This document shows positions 33,044 to 43,500 of a stretch of 64,000 nt of DNA, in pieces. Source of the stretch: Macrostomum hystrix (taxonomy: Eukaryota; Platyhelminthes; Macrostomidae); the NCBI GenBank assembly GCA_950097015.1, contig CATNEN010000015.1, forward strand, positions 541,001-605,000, in the 5' to 3' direction. A program made the position numbers and the translations under genes. How positions within the stretch are numbered: the stretch's first letter is position 1; every line of letters starts with the position of its first letter. Below the pieces are notes generated by a model. That model was not told the origin of the DNA. It made no database searches and was given only the letters and a program-made list of their open reading frames with translations.

Positions 33044-33460
33044 TCACCCTCAGCTCATCACCCTCAGCTCATCACCCTCAGCTCATCACCCTCAGCTCAT
33101 CACCCTCAGCTCACCACCCTCAGCTCATCACTCTGAGCTCATCACCCTCAGCTCATCACCCTCAGCTCATCACCCTCAGCTCACCACCCTCAGCTCACCA
33201 CCCTCAGCTCATCACCCTCAGCTCATCACCCTCAGCTCACCACCCTCAGCTCACCACCCTCAGCTCATCACCCTCAGCTCATCACCCTCAGCTCACCACC
33301 CTCAGCTCACCATCCTCAGCTCATCACCCTCAGCTCATCACCCTCAGCTCATCACCCTCAGCTCATCACCCTCAGCTTACCACCCTCAGCTCATCAACCT
33401 CAGCTCACCACCCTCAGCTCACCACCCTCAGCTCATCACCCTCAGCTCATCACCCACACC
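33044..33460. repeat. 14-bp minisatellite (CTCATCACCCTCAG)
   Basis: About 30 copies with ATCACC/ACCACC variants. Each unit read on the plus strand has a pyrimidine-rich ACCCTCAG. Confidence 0.97.
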
Positions 33461-33617
33461 TCTATCGCTTCAACTTCGCCCACAATCCATATGAAGTGGT
33501 GCGCTGTTTCATAGCGCTTCAGTTTCAGCTTCTGTTACAATGTTCCAAACACGCCAGTTTATCATTCACTTCGTCCAGAGTCGCAGAGTCAATGAATCCA
33601 GTCTGAGCACAGCGGAA

Positions 33618-34640
33618 CTACACGTCGAGCAACTGGAAGAATTGTCGCATTTCCGCCTCAGTCATGCTGGCATTGGCGAAGGCCAGGGCTTTGAGTGTTC
33701 CGTTGAACAATGCTCTCGGATTGGCAAACCGCATTCCAAAGTACATGCACATGCTGTTCGTCTGATAGCTAGAGTCAGTCACTGTAGAAGTACTTGTCGG
33801 AGGAACGAAGGCATCTTTCAAGAAGACGCTGACAAAGTTTCCAAGTGCAGTGCTGGTGAAGCCAATGTTCAGCCAGTCGGTGGCAGCAGCGGTTACAATG
33901 TTTTCCAGCAGGTAAATGATGGGCAGCATGGTTCCCGTGGCGAGGTTCCGCCGAAACTCCATCTTGGCCGAGGTGCCAACTTCCCACAGGTGGATCGCCA
34001 GAGATGTGCCGAGAGAAGTGCCCAGAGTGTTGCAGTCATTGAACTCAAAGTAGGGCTGTTCCCGCGGCTGCCGTTTGAGCCGCAGCAGCCAGGTGAGCCC
34101 ACCGGTGAATCCAATGCTCGTCTTGTTCAATACGGCGTAGGCGGCGATGCCATCGAAGGTGGCTCCTTCGTCGCTCCACTGGACACCCACCGGCAGGAGA
34201 CGGTTCGTGTCCTCGGTGGCCTGGCACACCAGGTTCTCCAGCCGGTTCACATCATCAGCTAGCCAGACATTGTTCAGCTTCGGGTTCAGCCTATTGTGAT
34301 CGAGTGGGAAGCGAAAGAATACAGTGCATCCGGGCAACTGTCCCGGAACCAGGCTGCGGCAGATTACTTGAAAGTTGAAGACAGTGCAGCGTCCGTCGAG
34401 CTGACTAAACTGAGCCACCAGAGCTCCCATGGGAACCCTCTCCGAGACCTTCATGGCGCACTGGGTTTCAGTAATAGCGATGAGCTGTTCGATGGCGGAA
34501 GGCGAGTCCTGCGATACGCATCGAACATCCGCGAGCCTCCAGGTGTACGCGGAGCCCAGGTGTATCAGCGTTGCCAGGAGCAAGCCGAGAGAGCTCAGAG
34601 TTGACATAGTAAAGTATGGATTCATTTGAACTCGCTGCAT
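33618..34640 (-). CDS. secreted protein, cysteine-bearing N-terminal module + LamG/ConA-like domain, single exon
   Basis: About 340 residues from the ATG at 34640, without introns. A later ATG (MSTLSSLGLLLATLIHLGSA) fits better as the signal-peptide start. The next 80 residues contain paired cysteines and the stretch ALVAQFSQLDGRCTVFNF, similar in shape to a degenerate PAN/Apple module. The rest resembles a concanavalin A/LamG-like beta sandwich: repeated hydrophobic strands, FDGIAAYAVLNKTSIGFTGG, a C-terminal FNGTLKALAFANASMTEAEM like the final strands of LamG folds. Likely a secreted lectin-like or matrix protein. Related fragments lie on the opposite strand at 36.8-37.6 and 40.0-40.5 kb. 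Domain assignments are by eye. Confidence 0.6.
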   Translation of the reverse strand: MQRVQMNPYFTMSTLSSLGLLLATLIHLGSAYTWRLADVRCVSQDSPSAIEQLIAITETQCAMKVSERVPMGALVAQFSQLDGRCTVFNFQVICRSLVPGQLPGCTVFFRFPLDHNRLNPKLNNVWLADDVNRLENLVCQATEDTNRLLPVGVQWSDEGATFDGIAAYAVLNKTSIGFTGGLTWLLRLKRQPREQPYFEFNDCNTLGTSLGTSLAIHLWEVGTSAKMEFRRNLATGTMLPIIYLLENIVTAAATDWLNIGFTSTALGNFVSVFLKDAFVPPTSTSTVTDSSYQTNSMCMYFGMRFANPRALFNGTLKALAFANASMTEAEMRQFFQLLDV

Positions 34641-35289
34641 CACAGCTGAGCAGGAGAGGCTTAAAATTAATTTCTGCGTTTCAGTAGAGAATGAATTCTA
34701 GGCTGCACCGGCTTTTAACTTCGCATCGACGCAGGCATTGGTCGCATCGGCCTCTTGCAAGCGCTGGGCGATAAGCTGAATTATTGATGCTGCTGGACCT
34801 GTTGAGAGAGGGAATATTCAACGGTCCACAATAAGCCTTTTTTCAAACGCAAATTGGAAAATTATAATCAGCGATTCAGCTACAACAGGTTAAGCTTAGC
34901 AAATGTCCTGTATAGAAGACGCAGGATTTTGCTTTGCTCCAAATGTGTGAGGAGGCGGTGGAAGCCCCGCCACACTCACTAGAGCTGCAGCCAGTGTAAG
35001 AAGCATTTTAGACATTAGGGACAAAAGTTTTTTGTCCCTAAAACGCCATCGGGAGCTGACCCCACGGCACTACAGAGCTGGTTCCAGAAAACATTGCTAG
35101 TTCCTGACATCATATGTTAACAAGGAGCTCGGCAGCTGGATCAATCAACCGTTGGCTAGAAAGAGAAATAATATGCTGATCCAAAAATACAGAATAAGGA
35201 TGAGTGTCTTAAAGTAATTTTGCTTTTTCACGAGCAGCAGACAGCCAGTCCTCTTATATTTGGAACCTGAGTCCCGTGAACTAGGCTGT
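34641..35289. other. intergenic; contains a short perfect hairpin
   Basis: No gene recognised. At 35016-35040 TAGGGACAAAA and its reverse complement are separated by 3 bases (11-bp arms). Confidence 0.5.
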
Positions 35290-36693
35290 GCTGCTGGTGC
35301 TGCTGCTGCTGGTATCCGTGAACTAGGCTGTTTTCGAAGCTTCAATTCGCTAGGTGCTGCTGGTATCCGTGAACTAGGCTGTTTTCGAAGCTTCAATTCG
35401 CTAGGTGCTACTGGTATCCGTGAACTAGGCTGTTTTCGAAGCTTCAATTCGCTAGGTGCTACTGGTATCCGTGAACTAGGCTGTTTTCGAAGCTTCAATT
35501 CGCTAGGTGCTACTGGTATCCGTGAACTAGGCTGTTTTCGAAGCTTCAATTCGCTAGGTGCTACTGGTATCCGTGAACTAGGCTGTTTTCGAAGCTTCAA
35601 TTCGCTAGGTGCTGCTGGTATCCGTGAACTAGGCTGTTTTCGAAGCTTCGATTCGCTAGGTGCTGCTGGTATCCGTGAACTAGGCTGTTTTCGAAGCTTC
35701 GATTCGCTAGGTGCTGCTGGTATCCGTGAACTAGGCTGTTTTCGAAGCTTCGATTCGCTAGGTGCTACTGGTATCCGTGAACTAGGCTGTTTTCGAAGCT
35801 TCAATTCGCTAGGTGCTACTGGTATCCGTGAACTAGTCTGTTTTCGAAGCTTCAATTCGCTAGGTGCTACTGGTATCCGTGAACTAGGCTGTTTTCGAAG
35901 CTTCAATTCGCTAGGTGCTACTGGTATCCGTGAACTAGTCTGTTTTCGAAGCTTCAATTCGCTAGGTGCTACTGGTATCCGTGAACTAGTCTGTTTTCGA
36001 AGCTTCAATTCGCTAGGTGCTACTGGTATCCGTGAACTAGTCTGTTTTCGAAGCTTCAATTCGCTAGGTGCTACTGGTATCCGTGAACTAGTCTGTTTTC
36101 GAAGCTTCAATTCGCTAGGTGCTACTGGTATCCGTGAACTAGTCTGTTTTCGAAGCTTCAATTCGCTAGGTGCTACTGGTATCCGTGAACTAGTCTGTTT
36201 TCGAAGCTTCAATTCGCTAGGTGCTGCTGGTATCCGTGAACTAGGCTGTTTTCGAAGCTTCAATTCGCTAGGTGCTGCTGGTATCCATGAACTAGGCTGT
36301 TTTCGAAGCTTCGATTCGCTAGGTGTTGCTGGTATCCGTGAACTAGGCTGTTTTCGAAGCTTCAATTCGCTAGGTGCTGCTGGTATCCGTGAACTAGGCT
36401 GTTTTCGAAGCTTCGATTCGCTAGGTGCTGCTGGTATCCGTGAACTAGGCTGTTTTCGAAGCTTCAATTCGCTAGGTGCTGCTGGTATCCGTGAACTAGG
36501 CTGTTTTCGAAGCTTCGATTCGCTAGGTTCTGCTGGTATCCGTGAACTAGGCTGTTTTCGAAGCTTCGATTCGCTAGGTGCTGCTGGTATCCGTGAACTA
36601 GGCTGTTTTCGAAGCTTCGATTCGCTAGGTTCTGCTGGTATCCATGAACTAGGCTGTTTTCGAAGCTTCGATTCGCTAGGTTCTGCTGGTATC
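35290..36693. repeat. 51-bp minisatellite, about 27 copies
   Basis: The unit runs from GGTGCTGCTGGTATCCGTGA through ACTAGGCTGTTTTCGAAGCT to TCAATTCGCTA. Because 51 is divisible by three, long ORFs exist on both strands (524 codons plus, 440 codons minus), with 17-residue repeats GAAGIRELGCFRSFNSL and KLRKQPSSRIPAAPSEL. The minus-strand frame exits into a hydrophobic C-terminus. I treat it as non-coding because neither frame connects to a recognisable domain. Confidence 0.9.
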
Positions 36694-36819
36694 CTTCAGT
36701 TAATTCTCGGGCCAGGTGGCATGCCTGCAGGTGGTTACAGTGCATTGGCTGCTCTCGTTCTGGGCTGCGCGATCTCCTCGACGCTCGGCAGGCAGCTTCA
36801 GCTGAGAAGTTTTGGCTGG

Positions 36820-36946
36820 ACTGCCGGCTTTTAACTTCACGAGGATCGGCCGTTTCGCCCTGAGCCAAGGAACGGTGGAATTCTATCGGACTGAAGCGAA
36901 CGTCAAGAGCAGCGAAATGTCCCACGAGCTCTGCGCCAGCATTTTC
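36820..36946 (+). pseudogene. C-terminal fragment of a LamG-like gene
   Basis: Plus-strand reading gives IGRFALSQGTVEFYRTEANV then KSSEM and a stop at 36944-36946. It is homologous to the fragment ending at 40171 (QQGTVAFYCTETNVKSVEM) and has the shape of the closing strands of a LamG-like domain. No upstream exons are recognisable because the 51-bp array lies directly before it. It could be a true last exon of an unseen gene or a relic. Confidence 0.4.
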
Positions 36947-37072
36947 TCTCGGTGACTTCTAGTACATGGGCCTGTAGAACTCGGAGTAGTGCCTCAACTC
37001 ATACGGCTCGATGAGAAGCGCCCCAATCACTGACTCTTCAGGGCTCTGAGTGGGAAATGCCGTGCGGCATAT

Positions 37073-37126
37073 AGCTGGACCACAAAGCTATGCATGCTAT
37101 AGCATGCATAGCTTTGTGGTCCAGCT
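37073..37126. repeat. perfect 54-bp palindrome
   Basis: Arms of 26 bases (AGCTGGACCACAAAGCTATG plus CATGCT, and its exact reverse complement) flank a 2-base centre. It can extrude as a cruciform or fold as a stem with practically no loop. Confidence 0.95.
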
Positions 37127-37473
37127 GACATAAAGTTTGTTCCTGCTTTTAACACTGCGAAATTTTAGTTAGCGTCTCTGTGGCAGCCACCTGACACTCC
37201 TCTGCCCTTGCCATGCCACCCAGTCAATCCGGTTCTCCTGCAGGGCTGCTTTTAGTTTAGCTCGTAGTTTACTGATTGGGTTGGTGCTCTTACCAACCAA
37301 TCAGCGGCGACGCAGACGCAGACGCAGACGCTTTACGCTGGTCAGATTGGCCCGAGTTTCTCTCTCTGTGCCGCACCTCTCTCCACGGCAAACTCCGGAG
37401 AGTCCCGAATTCGAACCATTCGAAATGTAAGGCTGCCAATGCCCGTCATCAATGTTGAATCTAAATTGCCACT

Positions 37474-37640
37474 ATTCAGCCAACTGGTTTATCCGTGAAA
37501 ACCGCAACCTGGTTGGCATCAACAACGCGGATGCGCCAGGCTTCAACAACACCCGAGCTTCTGGACGCATCGAGTGCGCGAGCTTGTGCTGCATCGGCTG
37601 CCAGGCGACTGTGTTCAACAGTCAGCAGGGTTTTCATCTT
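37474..37640 (+). pseudogene. PAN/Apple-domain exon, interrupted
   Basis: After a TTCAG acceptor the frame encodes RNLVGINNADAPGFNNTRAS then GRIECASLCCIGCQATVFNS. This is nearly identical to the exon at 40243-40455. It breaks at the start of the 22-bp array, just before the CHLLEY segment that completes the module in the other copy. Either the array invaded the exon or the exon was spliced differently; I judge it broken. Confidence 0.55.
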
Positions 37641-37812
37641 ACTGATCTCACTGACTATCTCTCAGCATCTCACTGACTATCTCTCAGCATCTCACTGACT
37701 ATCTCTCAGCATCTCACTGACTATCTCTCAGCATCTCACTGACTATCTCTCAGCATCTCACTGACTATCTCTCAGCATCTCCCTGACTATCTCTCAGCAT
37801 CTCACTGACTGA
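37640..37812. repeat. 22-bp minisatellite, 8 copies
   Basis: Units contain CATCTCACTGACTATCTCTC followed by AG. Each carries a branch-point-like CTGAC and TATCTCTCAG, i.e. a repeated 3' splice-site-like sequence. It is nearly the same unit as the array at 46630-47046. Confidence 0.95.
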
Positions 37813-37920
37813 ATCACATGCGTTTGAAGTTTGAACAAAAACGTATTCAGCTTAGTGTCCAACATAAAACTCCCGCCGATTAATCTCCCAACAGCTGGGT
37901 TCGGCTGTACGGCAGGCTAG

Positions 37921-38226
37921 TCTGGCTGGGCAGCAACGAAGTGTCTCGGCACTAAGGTGCTGCCAGTGAACGCTAACCAGTTGGTTCACATCTTCAATGA
38001 ACCGAGGCACAAGTTTAATGACAAAATGACTCTTGGTGCAGTAGCTGCAGTGGAAGTCATCATGGTTGATCCAGGGACTGCGGCGGCGAGTCGTATTGTA
38101 AAAATGACCCTAACGACAGGTAAAATTCTTTACATCGCATATCGATTGATCAATGGAGAGGCCTTTAGGATCGGTACAGCCTACATTGCTGAGAAACTCG
38201 CGGAAGAGATCGAGAAACACTGCTAG
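37921..38226 (+). CDS. orphan exon/ORF resembling a bacterial polymorphic-toxin C-terminal domain
   Basis: The frame is open from 37921 to the stop at 38224-38226 (about 101 residues). It includes NQLVHIFNEPRHKFND and, near the end, INGEAFRIGTAYI. The HIF-x2-P-x-H pattern followed by a short beta-rich segment and a GTA ending recalls the BECR-fold nuclease domains at the ends of bacterial Rhs/CdiA-type proteins. No ATG lies near the start, so it would be a final exon after an acceptor such as CTGGGCAG (37933) or a fragment of a transferred gene. Composition and frame look coding. The family link is from memory of motif shape only; function, if any, is unknown. Confidence 0.35.
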   Translation, partial: SGWAATKCLGTKVLPVNANQLVHIFNEPRHKFNDKMTLGAVAAVEVIMVDPGTAAASRIVKMTLTTGKILYIAYRLINGEAFRIGTAYIAEKLAEEIEKHC

Positions 38227-38857
38227 ACTTCATGAACTCAAATGTACTAGCTCAGAGACAAGCTTCCCAGATTTTCGGCGCAAACGACTCCATTGATCAG
38301 CGCTCACTGGCATGCCATTGCATGTTTTATTCAGTTTTTGTTTCCTCCCGGTAATATGTAAAAAGCTCAGAGACAATTCGCTAGTGAACATTTCTCCAAG
38401 CTTAATTTTAACAATGGTTCTCATGGTGTATGAAGTATGTCGTTCGTATCGATCGTAAGTTTATCGTTTTCTGTTATCTATAAAATCGCTCGTACAGCTA
38501 CGAGTCCGCCACATATACTTCCTGACTGAGTAATTTCTAGTCCTGAAACTGTGATTTCTTTTGTTTGGATCGTTTACAACGATACGTTTAATCTAAAGAC
38601 AAATTAAGGTTTTCAACAGTATGGTTTAATATTTGGTCCTAGCAATGTTAAGTTGGTGCGCTTCTAGCCTGGGCCGCTCTGGTTATTACCAGGAGCTCTT
38701 CATGCGTGGGGCTGGTTAGCAACGAGCAGGTTTATGGGGCCTAGACGAAAATAGATTTCTTGGGGTCGGAGCCAAAGCAGGTTTGTATATAATCAACGTT
38801 ATTTGAGTATGTTGCCCTGCAAGGCAACTCTTAATATCAGTGTGGGTTCCTAAGTCC
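38227..38857. other. intergenic, nothing recognised
   Basis: AT-rich unique sequence with no supported feature. Confidence 0.4.
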
Positions 38858-39247
38858 CATTCATGAAGCCTAAGTGTTTTTTGGTTGTCAGCGGCATGCG
38901 GTTGAATGCGGCATGAACCAGAGCCGCATGCGCTGCGTCGAGCTTGAGCGCCCTGGTCAGCATCCAGGTCTCGACAACCACATGGAACAGCTGGTGTCTG
39001 GCGCTGTCCGACAGAGTCACGGAGAGCAGCACCACCATAAAATATCGAAAGCCGGCCCAGGGCTTGGCGCGCCGTTTCGCCAAGTCGCCTGCACTATAGC
39101 CCGCCGAGGTAGACGAGCTGATGACAACACTTCAGGAGCATCGTCTCGGGGCCAACGCTGTCGAAGTCGGATCTCGGCGGGTAGATCGAGCGGCACCGTC
39201 AGCACCTCGGTCTTTTTGGCGTTGATGACGACCGCGATAAGGGACTA
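38858..39247 (-). mobile_element. degenerate LINE fragment, 3' part of reverse transcriptase region
   Basis: Minus-strand frames give VVINAKKTEVLTVPLDLPAE followed, after frame changes, by AWAGFRYFMVVLLSVTLSDS and VVETWMLTRALKLDAAHAAL. These match the post-YADD thumb region common to non-LTR elements (INAKKTEV..., later VVET...LDAAHA). Several frameshifts show it is long dead. It belongs to a different family from the LINE in CPQ. Confidence 0.6.
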
Positions 39248-40047
39248 AGGAAGTTCTGAAGCTGGACATTTGCCTAAAGGACAATTTTAACCTAACTTCA
39301 TTGATGAAGTGATGGTTTCGATCCTACGGTACAGAAAAGGTGAGTGAGTTTTTAAACCTCTCTACTACTATTTGCTGTAACTATTTACTAAGTTAGTATC
39401 AAAATGTTATTCACCTCTTTACAAGCTATTCATGCAAGATCAATATTGAATTGTTTATTCCCAAATTACCATGGCGACAAATTACCACCGACCGTCACAT
39501 CCGAACTGGCAGCGTCGCCACTGGCCTTTAATTGCCATTTCTAATAATTTCTCTTTATTTTACGGCGAGATTCAAGGGAGACAGAAAAACAATTGCTTCG
39601 ATTTGTTACAGCATCCCAGAATATCTCTTTTAGAACAATGAGGGACTGCTTGAAATTTATTTAAGAACAACTCGGCTCTTTTCAAATGGTTTTAGATGTC
39701 AGTTGACAGCCCATGACCAGCCGTGTATTCTTGTTAATTCCAAAATGCCTAAGACGCATAGCTTAGCGGTTGCGGCAGAGAAGAGGCAAGGCAGATGTTC
39801 TTCAAATGTAAAGCATAACCACTTTTACTTCACAGCGCGGCGAAGTGTTGCGCTCAAACAATCAGCCAAATTTTAGTTGCTAAGGAGGAAGAAAAGAAGA
39901 AATCCTAACTCAACAGCCTAGCAACACACTGAGTCAACTTCTCGATTTCATTTGGCAGAATCTCACCCTTGTCGACCGAATCTCACCCTTGTCGACCGAA
40001 TCTCACCCTTTATCGGCAGAATCTCGGCCAGTATGAGATTGTTCCAT
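39248..40047. other. intergenic with a small triplication
   Basis: At 39958-40015 a 20-bp unit CAGAATCTCACCCTTGTCGA occurs about three times with slight changes. Otherwise nothing recognised. Confidence 0.6.
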
Positions 40048-40171
40048 GTTGTTGCACAAACTTTTCTATGACGCCCTGCAACAAGGAACGGTGGCATTCT
40101 ATTGCACTGAAACCAATGTCAAGAGCGTCGAAATGACTCTCCAGCTGTGCTCCCACGGCGGCTTCCAGTAA
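40048..40171 (+). pseudogene. C-terminal fragment of a LamG-like gene (second copy)
   Basis: Plus frame reads LFYDALQQGTVAFYCTETNV, KSVEMTLQLC and ends at a stop (40169-40171). It is homologous to 36820-36946. As there, a PAN exon follows on the same strand, so the pair LamG-end plus PAN-start was duplicated as a block. Confidence 0.45.
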
Positions 40172-40242
40172 AAAGCCTGCCCGACCTGAAGATCAATGAG
40201 GTCAGTGTTAAATCCATCTTGTTCTTCCTCAGCCAACTTGTC

Positions 40243-40455
40243 CTTGGAAACCGCAACCTGGTCGTCATCAACAACCCGGATGCGCCGGCCTTCAGTACCA
40301 CCAGAGCTTCTAGACGCATCGAGTGCGTGAGCTTGTGCCGCAAAAGCTGCCAGGCGATTGTGTTCAACAGTCAGCAAGGCCTGTGCCACCTGCTGGAATA
40401 TGCCGTGCTGCCCACCGCCCTGAACAGCTCCTTCGAGTACTTTGTCCGTGGCTGA
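40243..40455 (+). CDS. PAN/Apple-domain exon, partial gene
   Basis: The acceptor TTGTTCTTCCTCAG precedes an open frame that ends in TGA at 40453-40455: RNLVVINNPDAPAFSTTRAS, RRIECVSLCRKSCQAIVFNS, QQGLCHLLEY. Four cysteines in two C-x3-C-like pairs and the hydrophobic pattern fit a PAN/Apple module, a small binding fold found in secreted and surface proteins. No upstream exon with ATG or signal peptide is identifiable, so this is the 3' part of a gene or an isolated duplicate of the exon at 37474. Confidence 0.5.
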   Translation, partial: LGNRNLVVINNPDAPAFSTTRASRRIECVSLCRKSCQAIVFNSQQGLCHLLEYAVLPTALNSSFEYFVRG

Positions 40456-40579
40456 TCCCGTCTTAGCCAAATCAGTCAGTTCAATCCCACATTGCAGTCA
40501 ATTCAAGCCGGCTGTCATCGACATAGGTGTATTTCAACAACTAAGTTGTGCAGGCTTAGCCTTGAATGACAGTAATCTG

Positions 40580-43500
40580 CAGGTGAGTCTCAGGTTTGAG
40601 GTGAGTCTCAGGGTTGGAGTGAGTCGCAGGTTTGAGGTGAGTCTTAGGGTTGAGGTGAGTCTCAGGGTTGGAGTGAGTCTCAGGTGGGGGTGAGTCTTAG
40701 GGTTGGGGTGAGTCCCAGGCGGAGTGAGTCTCAGGCGGAGTGAGTCTCAGGGTTGGAGTGAGTCTCAGGGTTGGAGTGAGTCTCAGGGATGGGGTGAGTC
40801 TCAGGCGGAGTGAGTCTCAGGGTTGGAGTGAGTCTCAGGGTTGGAGTGAGTCTCAGGGTTGGAGTGAGTCTCAGGGATGGGGTGAGTCTCAGGGTTGGAG
40901 TGAGTCTCAGGGTTGGAGTGAGTCTCAGGGTTGGAGTGAGTCTCAGGGTTGGAGTGAGTCTCAGGGTTGGAGTGAGTCTCAGGGTTGGAGTGAGTCTCAG
41001 GTGGGGGTGAGTCTCAGGGTTGGGGTGAGTCTCAGGTGGGGGTGAGTCTCAGGTGGGGGGTGAGTCTCAGGGTTGGAGTGAGTCTCAGGGTTGGGGTGAG
41101 TCTCAGGGTTGGGGTGAGTCTCAGGGTTGGAGTGAGTCACAGGCGGAGTGAGTCTCAGGGTTGGAGTGAGTCTCAGGGTTGGGGTGAGTCTCAGGGTTGG
41201 AGTGAGTCTCAGGGTTGGAGTGAGTGTCAGGTGGGGGCGAGTCTCAGGTGGGGGGTGAGTCTCAGGGTTGGAGTGAGTCTCAGGCGGAGTGAGTCTCAGG
41301 GTTGGAGTGAGTCTCAGGGTTGGGGTGAGTCTCAGGCGGAGTGAGTCTCAGGGTTGGAGTGAGTCTCAGGGTTGGAGTGAGTCTCAGGGTTGGGGTGAGT
41401 CTCAGGCGGAGTGAGTCTCAGGATTGGGGTGAGTCTCAGGGTTGGGGTGAGTCTCAGGATTGGGGTGAGTCTCAGGGTTGGAGTGAGTCTCAGGGTTGGA
41501 GTGAGTCTCAGGGATGGGGTGAGTCTCAGGGTTGGAGTGAGTCTCAGGGTTGGGGTGAGTCTCAGGGTTGGGGTGAGTCTCAGGGTTGGAGTGAGTCTCA
41601 GGGTTGGGGTGAGTCTCAGGGTTGGGGTGAGTCTCAGGGTTGGAGTGAGTCTCAGGGTTGGAGTGAGTCTCAGGGTTGGAGTGAGTCTCAGGGTTGGGGT
41701 GAGTCTCAGGGTTGGAGTGAGTCTCAGGGTTGGAGTGAGTCTCAGGCGGAGTGAGTCTCAGGGTTGGGGTGAGTCTCAGGTGGGGGTGAGTCTCAGGGTT
41801 GGAGTGAGTGTCAGGTGGGGGTGAGTCTCAGGTGGGGGGTGAGTCTCAGGGTTGGAGTGAGTCTCAGGCGGAGTGAGTCTCAGGGTTGGGGTGAGTCTCA
41901 GGCGGAGTGAGTCTCAGGGTTGGAGTGAGTCTCAGGGTTGGAGTGAGTCTCAGGGTTGGGGTGAGTCTCAGGCGGAGTGAGTCTCAGGGTTGGAGTAAGT
42001 CTCAGGGTTGGAGTCAGTCTCAGGGTTGGGGTGAGTCTCAGGGTTGGGGTGAGTCTCAGGGTTGGGGTGAGTCTCAGGGTTGGGGTGAGTCTCAGGGTTG
42101 GGGTGAGTCTCAGGGTTGGGGTGAGTCTCAGGGTTGGAGTGAGTCTCAGGTTTGGGGTGAGTCTCAGGGTTGGAGTGAGTCTCAGGGTTGGGGTGAGTCT
42201 CAGGGTTGGGGTGAGTCTCAGGGTTGGAGTGAGTCTCAGGGTTGGGGTGAGTCTCAGGGTTGGGGTGAGTCTCAGGGTTGGAGTGAGTCTCAGGGTTGGG
42301 GTGAGTCTCAGGGTTGGGGTGAGTCTCAGGGTTGGGGTGAGTCTCAGTGTTGGGGTGAGTCTCAGGGTTGGGGTGAGTCTCAGGGTTGGGGTGAGTCTCA
42401 GGGTTGGAGTGAGTCTCAGGGTTGGGGTGAGTCTCAGGGTTGGGGTGAGTCTCAGGGTTGGGGTGAGTCTCAGGGTTGGGGTGAGTCTCAGAGTTGAGGT
42501 GAGTCTCAGGGTTGGAGTGAGTCTCAGGGTTGGGGTGAGTCTCAGGGTTGGGGTGAGTCTCAGGGTTGGAGTGAGTCTCAGGGTTGGGGTGAGTCTCAGG
42601 GTTGGGGTGAGTCTCAGGGTTGGGGTGAGTCTCAGGGTTGGGGTGAGTCTCAGGGTTGGGGTGAGTCTCAGGGTTGGGGTGAGTCTCAGGGTTGGGGTGA
42701 GTCTCAGGGTTGGAGTGAGTCTCAGGGTTGGGGTGAGTCTCAGGGTTGGGGTGAGTCTCAGGGTTGGGGTGAGTCTCAGGGTTGGGGTGAGTCTCAGGGT
42801 TGGGGTGAGTCTCAGGGTTGGGGTGAGTCTCAGGGTTGGGGTGAGTCTCAGGGTTGGAGTGAGTCTCAGGGTTGGGGTGAGTCTCAGGGTTGGGGTGAGT
42901 CTCAGGGTTGGGGTGAGTCTCAGGGTTGGAGTGAGTCTCAGGGTTGGGGTGAGTCTCAGGGTTGGGGTGAGTCTCAGGGTTGGAGTGAGTCTCAGGGTTG
43001 GGGTGAGTCTCAGGGTTGGAGTGAGTCTCAGGGTTGGGGTGAGTCTCAGGGTTGGGGTGAGTCTCAGGGTTGGAGTGAGTCTCAGGGTTGGGGTGAGTCT
43101 CAGGGTTGGAGTGAGTCTCAGGGTTGGGGTGAGTCTCAGGGTTGGGGTGAGTCTCAGGGTTGGAGTGAGTCTCAGGGTTGGAGTGAGTCTCAGGGTTGGG
43201 GTGAGTCTCAGGGTTGGAGTGAGTCTCAGGGTTGGGGTGAGTCTCAGGCGGAGTGAGTCTCAGGGTTGGGGTGAGTCTCAGGCGGAGTGAGTCTCAGGGT
43301 TGGGGTGAGTCTCAGGCGGAGTGAGTCTCAGGGTTGGGGTGAGTCTCAGGCGGAGTGAGTCTCAGGCGGAGTGAGTCTCAGGGTTGGAGTGAGTCTCAGG
43401 GTTGGGGTGAGTCTCAGGCGGAGTGAGTCTCAGGCGGAGTGAGTCTCAGGGTTGGGGTGAGTCTCAGGCGGAGTGAGTCTCAGGGTTGGGGTGAGTCTCA

